A DNA stretch of 8,600 nucleotides, taken from Pseudomonadota bacterium (GTDB lineage Bacteria > Pseudomonadota > Gammaproteobacteria > Pseudomonadales > Azotimanducaceae). The notes below the pieces were generated by a model. It saw only the letters and a program-made list of their open reading frames with translations, searched no databases and was not told the DNA's origin. The stretch is taken from the NCBI GenBank assembly GCA_027621895.1, contig JAQCAK010000057.1, positions 1 through 8,600 on the forward strand, given 5' to 3'. Below, one piece after another: positions 1 through 6,287 of the stretch (its first letter is position 1; each line of letters starts with the position of its first letter). Both the position numbers and the translations under genes were made by a program.

Positions 1-1944
1 GGTGGTGATGGCAAACGTCTGGTCAAATGCATCCAGGGCAATACGGCGGATATCAGACTGCAATCTCAGTTCAAGGCCTGGATGGTCCCGGCGCAGGGTC
101 GCAATGAGTGCGTCCGGGGAGTTGCTCATGAATCCAACCGACGTCACGGTGAGTTCTGCAGCGGCTGACGCGGCCAGCGGATTGCGGTCGTCGATAATGA
201 GCCGGGGTTGCAGGTCACCGAAAGCCGAGAACAGTCCGGCCACGGTCATTGGCGTACCGGATACGCTCAGGCTATCGCCCACGGATCGTTGCAGGGCCCT
301 GCCGGCCTGTTCACTCAGGAGCACCTCCCTGTCCTCCAGTTCCCTGTTAAAGCCGTAGCGTGATGCCTCGAAAGCATCCATGCGCGTGACATTGAGTTCC
401 GCCGAGATGCCATTCACGCGAATATTGCCCTGTCGATACACCTGCAATCGCGTGGCGGCAGTGCTGTCAGCATCTGCGATGGCATTCAAGGCGGTTGCCT
501 CGCCTTCTGCAATCACATCGTACTTGAGCCGGTGATCGAGCATCTGGCTGAAATCGAGGCGGAAACTGTCAACCATCAGTGACACACCAATGGCGGTGGC
601 GACGGCAAGCGCCAGGCCGGCAAGAGCGACACTCAGCTCGCCGGGATGCCACAGAGCCTCCCTGATGGCCACGCGGAGCAGGTAGGAGCCACGAATCAAA
701 GAAGCGCCACGCTTCAGTCGATCAACCACTGGTGCAATCGCCTGTGATGCGGCCAGGCTTAACACGGCGATTGCGAAAAAACCGCCGGCCAGGCCTGTCG
801 CGGGTTCGACTACACACCAGCCTGCCGCCAGGAGCAGCAAACAGGTGAGCAGAAAAGACCGGTTACCCGATTCGCTTTCCCGCTGTGACTGGTAGAAGGC
901 CCAGGCGCCACCGGGAAGACAGACCGCGAGCGCTGATCCCAGGGCTTTCAGGATGACCCAGCCATCCATCTGCAGATTAACCGGCTCACCGGGCAGTGCA
1001 ACGGCCAGTAACCCGCTGGCGAGCCACCAGCCTGCAGCCAGTCCGATGCCGGCGGCGATCGTTGCCACCAGGCCGATCGCCAGGAGGAAGTAAAGACGCA
1101 ACTGCTGCCATTCCACACCGAGCACATGCAGGCGTTCAAACACGGGCCAGAAGCGTCGCAGCCAGGACACCGCGACCTGGTAAATCAGCAGCCAGGCCAC
1201 CAGCAGGGCAAGCATCCCCAGTGCGGCAATGTTAAACAGGATGGACTTGCCGAATTCCCTGGCGGGATACTGTTCTGCGATGCCGATCAGCTGCCACTCG
1301 GCGGAAAGCTCCAGCGCCGGTTTCGTGGAAGGGAACCCGGCGCCGAATCCGGGCAACAGTTTTTCGGCTGTCTTCTTGACCTCGCCAAAGGCATCACTGA
1401 TGACGAGGCCGATGTAGGAAAGTCGACTGGCCGGCCAGTGCAGCAGGTCATGGGCTGTCGAGATGTCCGCCAGCAGTGTGCCCTCCGGTGCGTCGATGAT
1501 GCCGTTCACCGGCAGGGACAGTTGCGCTTCCAGACTGCTGTCTATCCAGACCCCGTTCCATGAGAACTGTTCAGTGGTCGACCTGGCGCTTGCCGAGGGC
1601 TGGCTGGACAGCAGGTCTGTGCCGATGACCCGAACACTTTGCCCCTCCAGTTCAGTGGTCTCGTCAACCAGTGGAGACAGCCGTTCGACACCAGGCAGGC
1701 TCCCGGCTCTCCAGAGTCGACGCAGGGCAAAGTAGTCCGTGGCCTCGAGATTATCGCGATGCAGGTAATGACTGTAGTCCGCCAGCTCGGCGGGGACCAG
1801 GCTGTCCAGTCGCGTGGATATGCTGGCACTGACCAGGTGAACGCTGACGATGGACGTGACCCCAAGAGCCATGCCGGTCACCGCCATCGCTGTAGACCAG
1901 GGTGTACGGGCAAGATACCGCAGCAGGGCGAGAGCAATCAGCAC
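1..1944 (-). CDS. FtsX-like ABC transporter permease, C-terminus cut by window edge
   Basis: Inner-membrane permease of an ABC system of the MacB/LolC/FtsX class, which usually moves lipids, lipoproteins or peptides using ATPase energy without a classical import path. The minus-strand frame is open for 648 codons from a GTG at 1944 to the window edge, so the protein is partial. An N-terminal membrane segment (about residues 18-42) is followed by an extracytoplasmic domain. A first FtsX domain with several membrane spans lies at about residues 235-345, a further span at about 355-395, and a second periplasmic module begins at about 430. The last visible residues, FDQTFAITT, resemble the lead-in to the second FtsX domain of roughly 800-residue double-FtsX permeases. 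The GTG was chosen because a TGA lies shortly upstream in frame and because it overlaps the ATPase stop (GTGCTGA), which implies translational coupling. The substrate cannot be told from sequence. Confidence 0.88.
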   Translation of the reverse strand, partial: MLIALALLRYLARTPWSTAMAVTGMALGVTSIVSVHLVSASISTRLDSLVPAELADYSHYLHRDNLEATDYFALRRLWRAGSLPGVERLSPLVDETTELEGQSVRVIGTDLLSSQPSASARSTTEQFSWNGVWIDSSLEAQLSLPVNGIIDAPEGTLLADISTAHDLLHWPASRLSYIGLVISDAFGEVKKTAEKLLPGFGAGFPSTKPALELSAEWQLIGIAEQYPAREFGKSILFNIAALGMLALLVAWLLIYQVAVSWLRRFWPVFERLHVLGVEWQQLRLYFLLAIGLVATIAAGIGLAAGWWLASGLLAVALPGEPVNLQMDGWVILKALGSALAVCLPGGAWAFYQSQRESESGNRSFLLTCLLLLAAGWCVVEPATGLAGGFFAIAVLSLAASQAIAPVVDRLKRGASLIRGSYLLRVAIREALWHPGELSVALAGLALAVATAIGVSLMVDSFRLDFSQMLDHRLKYDVIAEGEATALNAIADADSTAATRLQVYRQGNIRVNGISAELNVTRMDAFEASRYGFNRELEDREVLLSEQAGRALQRSVGDSLSVSGTPMTVAGLFSAFGDLQPRLIIDDRNPLAASAAAELTVTSVGFMSNSPDALIATLRRDHPGLELRLQSDIRRIALDAFDQTFAITT

Positions 1945-2621
1945 GGCGACTTTCTGTCCAGGTGCAGTGTTGAATCAGCCCTTGTGGCAACCTCGTTGCT
2001 GTGGGTGGCGATCACCAGCGAGATGTTTTCGTCGCGACAGCTGGAAAACAGCAGGTCAGCCACGTGGCTGGAATTGTCCGCGTCCAGGTTCCCCGTGGGT
2101 TCATCTGCCAGCAGCAGGGTTGGTTTCAGAATCAGTGATCTTGCCACCGCCACGCGCTGCTGTTCTCCCCCTGACAGCAGCTCCGGATAGTCATGGAGAC
2201 GATCACCCAGGCCGAATTCCTCGAGGAGCGCCGGTGCACGTTGCTCAAGATCCGGCCGACGGTTCAGGCGAGCAGGGAGGCATACATTTTCCAGTGCGGT
2301 CAGGGTGGGGACCAGGTTAAAGAACTGGTAGACATAACCGATGTGTTGCCTTCGAAGTCTGGTTCGACCTCGTTCATCGGCGTGGCGGTAGGTGAAAGGC
2401 CCGTCATTGAGTCGCAGAATAATGTCACCACTGTCCAGTTCCAGCAGACCCGCAAGCAGGTTCAACAGGGTTGATTTACCGGATCCGCTGGGCCCGGTGA
2501 CTGACAGGGACTCGCCCGCGGCAACCCTGAAGCTCAGGTCGCGGATGACGTCTATCTGGCGATTGCCATCCTGGTATCGCTTGCTGATGTTCTCGACGCT
2601 CAGCGCGGAGGTGTCTGTCAT
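1938..2621 (-). CDS. ABC transporter ATP-binding protein (MacB/LolD class)
   Basis: Cytoplasmic ATPase that energises the adjacent FtsX-like permease. The 227-residue protein has all the ABC motifs: Walker A GPSGSGKST (43-51), Q-loop glutamine in YQFFNL (Q99), signature LSGGEQQR (149-156), Walker B LLLADEP with D173/E174, and the switch histidine H207 in ATHS. The LSGGEQQRVAVARSL and ADEPTGNLD wording is typical of the MacB/LolD/FtsE group rather than of importers. An open frame extends upstream to 2885, but it would run into the divergent kinase gene. The ATG at 2621 follows a GAGG six bases upstream and starts directly before the conserved NBD (LSVENISKRY). It overlaps the permease start by 7 nt, so the two form an operon. 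LolD or the AttE-type ATPase are possible close relatives; I cannot choose between them. Confidence 0.93.
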   Translation of the reverse strand: MTDTSALSVENISKRYQDGNRQIDVIRDLSFRVAAGESLSVTGPSGSGKSTLLNLLAGLLELDSGDIILRLNDGPFTYRHADERGRTRLRRQHIGYVYQFFNLVPTLTALENVCLPARLNRRPDLEQRAPALLEEFGLGDRLHDYPELLSGGEQQRVAVARSLILKPTLLLADEPTGNLDADNSSHVADLLFSSCRDENISLVIATHSNEVATRADSTLHLDRKSPC

Positions 2622-2759
2622 TTGAGCCTCATGTTGCTGAATTGATCCGGGGTCTTCAGGGTAAAACAGAGCAGGGCACAGCGATAGAGCGGAGTGGGCT
2701 GTTGTTGAAAAACACGCGTTCAGCGGCCTGAATGTACAGGAGCTGTCAGCGAAAAAGGG

Positions 2760-2802
2760 GCCCCTTCTATTCCAACAGGTGGTTGAATCGGGTAAAAGGG
2801 GC
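2760..2802 (+). promoter_or_regulatory. possible SD-sequestering stem before the RIO kinase
   Basis: GCCCCTT at 2760-2766 is perfectly complementary to AAGGGGC at 2796-2802, giving a 7-bp GC-rich stem with a 29-nt loop. The 3' arm is the Shine-Dalgarno sequence of the kinase ATG at 2806. If the transcript begins upstream of 2760, the stem would hide the ribosome site. The 5' arm is also half of a 12-bp perfect palindrome (AAGGGGCCCCTT, 2755-2766), so alternative pairings exist. Seen in sequence; the regulatory role is inference. Confidence 0.35.
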
Positions 2803-2805
2803 GCC

Positions 2806-3657
2806 ATGAAAATCCCTAAACGCATCCAGCCGCTGATTGACGATGGCATTGTTGATGCCGTGATCAGCCGCTTAACCAGTGGCAAGGAAGCCGATGTCTA
2901 CGTGGTCCGGTGCGGGTCAGAGACGCGCTGTGCCAAGGTCTATAAAGAGGCCATGAAACGCAGCTTCAAGCAGGCTGTCAATTACCAGGAAGGCAGGAAG
3001 GTGCGAAACAGCCGCCGCAGCAGGGCCATTGAAAAGGGTTCGAAATACGGCCGCCAGCAGACGGAAGCCATCTGGCAGACAGCCGAGGTTGATGCCCTGC
3101 GCAAGCTTGCGGAGGCGGGAGTCAGGGTGCCTGAGTCTTACGGATGCATCGACGGCGTCCTGCTGATGGAACTGATCTGTGATGCTGAGGGTGACGTGGC
3201 CCCGCGGCTCGCCGACGTGACGATGTCGGCGGAGCAGGCGACAGAGGATCACGAGATCATGATGAGCTATGTCGTGCGCATGCTGGATGCGGGCCTGGTT
3301 CATGGTGACCTGTCGGAATTCAACGTGCTGGTGGACGAATACGGCCCCGTGATTATCGACCTGCCGCAGGCCGTGGATGCAGCAGCGAACAATCACGCCC
3401 GGTCGATGCTGACCCGGGATGTGAATAACCTGTCCAGCTACTACGGGCAGTTCGCGCCGAACCTCCTTGAGGGGCATTTTGCCGAGGAACTTTGGGCGCT
3501 TTATGAAACAGGGGACCTGCACCCGGACACGCGGCTGACCGGGGAATTCGAACCGGACAGCCATGATGCCGATGTGGATGGTGTGCTGACCGAGATAGCG
3601 GCGGCCATCGACGAGGAAGAAGCCCGCCAGGAGCGTATGCAGCAGGCGGATACCTGA
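2806..3657 (+). CDS. PA4780-like RIO1-family protein kinase
   Basis: Atypical serine kinase/ATPase of the RIO family, 283 residues, cytoplasmic. Visible motifs are the RIO glycine-loop equivalent SGKEADVYVV (25-34), ATP-binding Lys44 in CAKVYKEA, hinge MELI (121-124), catalytic loop HGDLSEFNVLV with D168 and N173, and metal-binding D185 in IIDLPQAVD. The N-terminal KIPKRIQPLIDDGIVD and the block around YQEGRKVRNSR match my memory of the Pseudomonas PA4780 family of bacterial RIO1-like kinases. RIO1 acts in small-subunit ribosome maturation in eukaryotes and archaea; the bacterial substrate is not known to me. A GTG at 2779 is in frame, but the ATG at 2806 has AAGGGG 4-5 bases before it and matches the family N-terminus. 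The gene is divergent from the ABC cassette (184 nt between starts) and convergent with the DUF2884 gene. No key catalytic residue is missing. Confidence 0.93.
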   Translation: MKIPKRIQPLIDDGIVDAVISRLTSGKEADVYVVRCGSETRCAKVYKEAMKRSFKQAVNYQEGRKVRNSRRSRAIEKGSKYGRQQTEAIWQTAEVDALRKLAEAGVRVPESYGCIDGVLLMELICDAEGDVAPRLADVTMSAEQATEDHEIMMSYVVRMLDAGLVHGDLSEFNVLVDEYGPVIIDLPQAVDAAANNHARSMLTRDVNNLSSYYGQFAPNLLEGHFAEELWALYETGDLHPDTRLTGEFEPDSHDADVDGVLTEIAAAIDEEEARQERMQQADT

Positions 3658-3670
3658 AAGCCCGGGGCTT
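3658..3670 (+). terminator. weak hairpin after the RIO kinase
   Basis: Immediately after the kinase stop, AAGCC (3658-3662) can pair with GGCTT (3666-3670) around a 3-base loop. It is followed by only a broken T-rich stretch (GTCTTGTTC). It lies between two convergent genes (stops at 3657 and 3765), where a terminator is expected, but the stem is short and the U tract is poor. The rest of this gap shows nothing clear. Confidence 0.25.
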
Positions 3671-3764
3671 GTCTTGTTCAGCTGCCGGCCACCTGAAACA
3701 CATCGCATTCCTCATGCAGTGAATCAGCTATTCTCTGCGATGCGACGGCGGCATCTCATCCGGA

Positions 3765-4559
3765 TCAGCTATCCTTGACCAGTTTGAAGGCCCGGGTCTG
3801 GGGCAGCGCGACATGCAGTTTGCTCTCTGCCGCCCGCAATGCGTAAACCTCCGTGCAGAGCCCCTCGGCTCTTTTTTCCAGCTCCCTGACCCTGGGTTCC
3901 AGTTTTTGCTCCATGTTGCGTTCGAATTGCTGCATGCTTTGAGCCATGGAGGCGATTCGTTCCAGAAAGCTGCCTTCGCCCTCTTTCAGCGCCGTGCCGG
4001 CAGAAACGATGATGTCTCCCATTGCCTCTGCGACGGCATCTTCAAGGGCGGGCTCCAGTTTCTCCATGGTGGGTTCAAGACCTTGAATTGCGCCGCCCCG
4101 CAGAAACACCTCGTTGTTGTGCTGATAGATGTCCTGTGTCACTTCCTCCTGGATGCCATTGATGACCTCGAGCAGTGACGCCGGCGGGCCGGTCTGTGAA
4201 AATGTATAGAACACTTCTGTTACCGCCGTGAGCCCGACTTCAACACCTTCGAGGGCGATTGCAACGATTTCAGGCACCGTGGTCCTGATCTGTTCCGAAT
4301 AGTCGCTGACAACCTGACTCGTTTCACTGTCCAGTGTCACTGTCTGGTCGTTAATGGAAAGTGAGTTACCATCCATAATGGTCAGCCTGTCACCTGCGTC
4401 GTTGCTGACGCTAATTTCCGTATTGCTGACGGAGATATCTCCCTGAAGCCGCAATTCGCAGGTATGGGCATCGGTATCGATTTCCATGGCATTGGCCTTG
4501 ACGGCAATCGCAGACATGACCGCGTAAGAAACGAGAAGAATGAAAATAGCGTTGTTCAT
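3765..4559 (-). CDS. secreted DUF2884/YggN-like protein
   Basis: Predicted periplasmic protein of 264 residues, function unknown. Residues 1-24 form a signal peptide: a hydrophobic core, then VKANA before the mature start at MEID. The mature part opens with a cysteine (C34) in a beta-rich stretch, then the pattern of short strands (SVSNTEISVSN, LTIMDGNSLSINDQTVTL) and a Tyr-Ser-x-Gln-Ile-Arg helix that I associate with E. coli YggN (DUF2884). The rest is helical and acidic. The C-terminal third (about 205-250) has heptad-like E/K/L spacing consistent with a coiled coil, with a second cysteine at 235 that could bond to C34. The ATG at 4559 has only a weak GGAT upstream, and the signal peptide n-region lacks a positive charge. 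A GTG at 4586 would add nine residues including R and K, so the start is uncertain. The family call rests on pattern memory. Confidence 0.78.
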   Translation of the reverse strand: MNNAIFILLVSYAVMSAIAVKANAMEIDTDAHTCELRLQGDISVSNTEISVSNDAGDRLTIMDGNSLSINDQTVTLDSETSQVVSDYSEQIRTTVPEIVAIALEGVEVGLTAVTEVFYTFSQTGPPASLLEVINGIQEEVTQDIYQHNNEVFLRGGAIQGLEPTMEKLEPALEDAVAEAMGDIIVSAGTALKEGEGSFLERIASMAQSMQQFERNMEQKLEPRVRELEKRAEGLCTEVYALRAAESKLHVALPQTRAFKLVKDS

Positions 4560-4633
4560 TGGTTTTACTATCCGGGTTATTGGCACTGTGACACGAGACG
4601 ATTGGCGCCTCAGGATTGTGGTGGTTAAGAGCA

Positions 4634-4663
4634 AGTATAGTGCCAAGAGCGGTAACTCGTTGA
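4634..4663 (-). promoter_or_regulatory. candidate sigma70 promoter for the DUF2884-like gene
   Basis: On the minus strand TATACT (4639-4634) matches the -10 consensus at five of six positions. A poor -35-like TCAACG (4663-4658) sits 18 bases upstream. Transcription would start near 4627, giving a leader of about 68 nt before the ATG at 4559. The weak -35 keeps confidence low. The plus strand across the same site reads TATAGT, but I find no acceptable -35 for the rsuA direction. Confidence 0.3.
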
Positions 4664-4727
4664 TTATTGGTGATAATGCTGGTTTTACCAGGATCTGGCT
4701 CTCCTGATGTTTAGTCTGGAACACCAT

Positions 4728-4756
4728 CTTCTCGCTGTTTTCACCAACGCGAGAAG
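4728..4756 (+). repeat. 8-bp perfect inverted repeat in the rsuA leader region
   Basis: CTTCTCGC (4728-4735) and GCGAGAAG (4749-4756) form a perfect 8-bp stem with a 13-nt loop. The stem ends five bases before the dispersed motif at 4761 and about 45 bases before the rsuA start. It could be a leader hairpin, an operator, or part of a repeat element together with the adjacent motif. The stem is not followed by a T run in its immediate context, though the motif ends in TTTTT at 4778-4782. Confidence 0.45.
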
Positions 4757-4760
4757 TACG

Positions 4761-4782
4761 AAAATGAACCTGGACCCTTTTT
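4761..4782 (-). repeat. dispersed 22-nt motif, copy A
   Basis: Read on the minus strand, the motif is AAAAAGGG, then TCC, then AGGTTCA, then TTTT. It matches copy B near the right end (8497-8519, plus strand) except in the central three bases and one extra C before the terminal T run. It occupies the rsuA leader and ends just before the SD. From memory, similar AAAAGGGGTCAGGTTCA-type words are scattered through many environmental gammaproteobacterial genomes, often near IS200/RAYT-like transposase genes; none is visible here. Confidence 0.55.
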
Positions 4783-4801
4783 ATAGAGGATGGCGACAGC
4801 G

Positions 4802-5515
4802 ATGAAATCGAAAGCATTTCGCCTGGACAGGTTTGTTCGCGCGCACACCACGTATTCTGCTGCAGATACGCGAGGCCTGATTGCCCAGGGCCGAATACTG
4901 CTCGATGGAGAACCGGCCGGGTCCATCCAGCAGAGGGTAACGGCATTTACCCGTGTTCACCTGGATGGTATCTGCCTGCAGGACAATGAACCTGTTTACA
5001 TCATGCTGAACAAGCCGAAAGGTGTGGTGAGCGCGACAAAAGATGCCAGGCACACCACCGTACTGGACATTATTGAACACCCGCAGAAGGCATCCCTGCA
5101 CATTGCCGGGCGCCTGGACTTTAATACCACGGGCCTGATCCTGCTGACCAACGACGGTGCCTGGTCGAGAAAAATCACCGAGCCTGACAGTAAACTGGCA
5201 AAGGAGTACCAGGTCAGGTTGAAATCTCCCGTCTCTGAGGACTACATCAAGACCTTTAAAGCCGGGATGTTTTTTCCCTACGAGGGTATCACCACGGCGC
5301 CAGCCACATTGACCCTGCTAACTGAGCACACCGCGAAGCTCAGGATCACAGAGGGCAAGTATCACCAGATCAAGCGGATGTTTGGTCGCTTCCAGAATGA
5401 AGTCGTTGAACTGCACAGAACATCCGTGGGTTCCATCGTTCTGGATGAGACGCTGGCTTACGGAGACTACAGGTCGCTTACACCTGCAGAGGTTGCAACC
5501 GGCTTCCAGCGCTGA
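4802..5515 (+). CDS. rsuA: 16S rRNA pseudouridine synthase, RsuA type
   Basis: Converts a uridine to pseudouridine in 16S rRNA (position 516 in E. coli) during small-subunit assembly; cytoplasmic. The 237-residue protein is close to E. coli RsuA in length and wording. An N-terminal S4-like RNA-binding region (about 1-60) includes FRLDRFVR and GRILLDGE. The catalytic core starts at YIMLNKPKG (66-74). The nucleophile is D106 in GRLDFNTTGL, followed by LTNDGAWSRKI. A conserved C-terminal block YHQIKRMF (187-194) leads into VVELHRTSVGSI and GDYRSLTPAE, which match the RsuA branch better than RluB/E/F. An ATG at 4790 would add four residues, but AGAGG directly abuts it; from 4802 the same AGAGG sits 12 bases upstream, so 4802 is favoured. 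The gene follows a hairpin and the dispersed motif. Confidence 0.9.
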   Translation: MKSKAFRLDRFVRAHTTYSAADTRGLIAQGRILLDGEPAGSIQQRVTAFTRVHLDGICLQDNEPVYIMLNKPKGVVSATKDARHTTVLDIIEHPQKASLHIAGRLDFNTTGLILLTNDGAWSRKITEPDSKLAKEYQVRLKSPVSEDYIKTFKAGMFFPYEGITTAPATLTLLTEHTAKLRITEGKYHQIKRMFGRFQNEVVELHRTSVGSIVLDETLAYGDYRSLTPAEVATGFQR

Positions 5516-5522
5516 GGAAGTC

Positions 5523-5541
5523 AGGCTGACCGAGTCAGCTT
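5523..5541 (+). terminator. hairpin just after rsuA
   Basis: AGGCTGAC (5523-5530) and GTCAGCTT (5534-5541) form an 8-bp stem with one G-U pair and a 3-base loop, eight bases past the rsuA stop. No T tract follows, so it is a weak candidate for an intrinsic terminator and may only protect the 3' end. The remaining 105 nt up to the VOC gene contain no clear promoter by eye. Confidence 0.35.
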
Positions 5542-5646
5542 CGGATTCTGCCTGCCGGGCAACTCGCCATTGCTCCTCGTTACGCCTTTACCGTTCTTGC
5601 GCTACCATGGGACATTAACACCAGTAGGCACACCAGAAGGGACCCA

Positions 5647-6147
5647 ATGGCCATCACCCGCGTCAACCACACAGGTATCAGTGTTTCGGATATGGAAAGA
5701 TCATTGACCTTCTATCGTGATCTCCTTGAGCTGGAAGTCATTTTCGATTCGGATGTGCCTGAAAACACGCGGCTCAGCGAGGTCGTTGGTATGAAGCAGG
5801 CCACTGGTCGGGTAGTCTGGCTCAGGGCCGGGGATACCATGATAGAGCTCTGGCAATGGGATACGCCGAGGGGGCGAGCACTGCCGGACGACTATATACC
5901 CGCAGACAAGGGGGTTACCCATTTCGCGCTTCAGACTGATGACGTGAATTCGCTGTATCTTAAAGTCGTTGAAGCCGGGTATCCTGCCAACTCGCCACCC
6001 AGGGACCTTGGTCTTCACCTGACAACCTACATCAAAGGCCCGGATGACGAGATCATTGAGATTCTGGAGGATCGTGCAACCGATGAGTGGTTGCGGGAGC
6101 TGACCGGGGCTTCCCTGGCAGCTCGCAGGCAGCGAAACCAGCAGTAA
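5647..6147 (+). CDS. VOC family (glyoxalase/epimerase-like) metalloprotein
   Basis: Single-domain vicinal-oxygen-chelate protein of 166 residues, cytoplasmic. The family uses paired beta-alpha-beta-beta-beta modules to hold a divalent metal and includes glyoxalase I, methylmalonyl-CoA epimerase, ring-cleavage dioxygenases and fosfomycin-resistance enzymes. The first module starts VNHTGISVSDMERSLTFY with likely ligand H8, and E67 lies in MIELWQW. The second module starts at THFALQTDDV with H92, and E138 lies in IIEILE, giving a complete H-E-H-E set. The GPDDEIIEIL ending is the usual signature. The layout recalls methylmalonyl-CoA epimerase or lactoylglutathione lyase-like proteins, but no mutase or carboxylase gene is nearby, so the substrate is open. 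AGAAGGGA six bases before the ATG supports the start. The basic tail (AARRQRNQQ) is probably disordered. Confidence 0.9.
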   Translation: MAITRVNHTGISVSDMERSLTFYRDLLELEVIFDSDVPENTRLSEVVGMKQATGRVVWLRAGDTMIELWQWDTPRGRALPDDYIPADKGVTHFALQTDDVNSLYLKVVEAGYPANSPPRDLGLHLTTYIKGPDDEIIEILEDRATDEWLRELTGASLAARRQRNQQ

Positions 6148-6246
6148 AAAGGAAATCAGAATCGGGACAGGTGCATCTGTCGCACCCTGTGTCTCAATTG
6201 TCTTAAATGCTGGGTGAGCCAAGCCGGCAGACCTGAGGAGAAGTTC

Positions 6247-6287
6247 TTGGAAGAATTGTTTTCGCTGACCCCCTGTCCTGGACTGGA
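6247..6287 (+). other. out-of-frame 5' end of the mgtC-like gene (likely 1-nt deletion)
   Basis: GAGGAG (6235-6240) sits six bases before a TTG at 6247, the best ribosome site in this gap. From that TTG the frame reads MEELFS and then goes off, ending at a TGA at 6373-6375. The downstream MgtC frame, followed upstream, reads FADPLSWTG before the GTG at 6288. Adding one T to the TTTT run at 6259-6262 would join the two as MEELFFADPLSWTG, a natural start for this family. Either the sequence lost a T or the gene is broken here. A true ATT start at 6255 is a weaker alternative. Confidence 0.6.

Noticed and set aside
1126..2190. Several plus-strand open frames across the ABC permease region
   Set aside because: The minus strand is open across the whole stretch and encodes a coherent membrane protein; the plus frames are low-complexity shadows.
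2622..2885. N-terminal extension of the ABC ATPase up to 2885
   Set aside because: It would overlap the start of the divergent kinase, lacks NBD-like sequence, and the ATG at 2621 has a proper SD.
2917..3708. Long open frame antisense to the RIO kinase (263 codons)
   Set aside because: It mirrors the kinase coding strand, has no recognisable domain, is rich in His/Arg/Gln as expected from a complementary frame, and the opposite strand carries a complete motif set.
3723..3772. 9-bp direct repeat ATCAGCTAT (3723-3731 and 3764-3772)
   Set aside because: Short, two copies only, one of them within the coding end of the DUF2884-like gene; consistent with chance.
4662..4677. Short AT-rich inverted repeat ATTAT-TGGTG-ATAAT between divergent genes
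   Set aside because: Only five AT pairs; too weak to distinguish from background in an AT-rich promoter region.
6166..6190. Bulged hairpin ACAGGTGC / GCACC-TGT between the VOC and mgtC-like genes
   Set aside because: The stem is interrupted and has no T run or known riboswitch shape; it could be a weak 3' hairpin but I could not support a call.
6266..6277. CTGACCCCCT resembling the dispersed motif core
   Set aside because: It lies within the conserved MgtC coding stretch (ADPLSW), lacks the flanking A and T runs, and matches only the GGGTCAG core.
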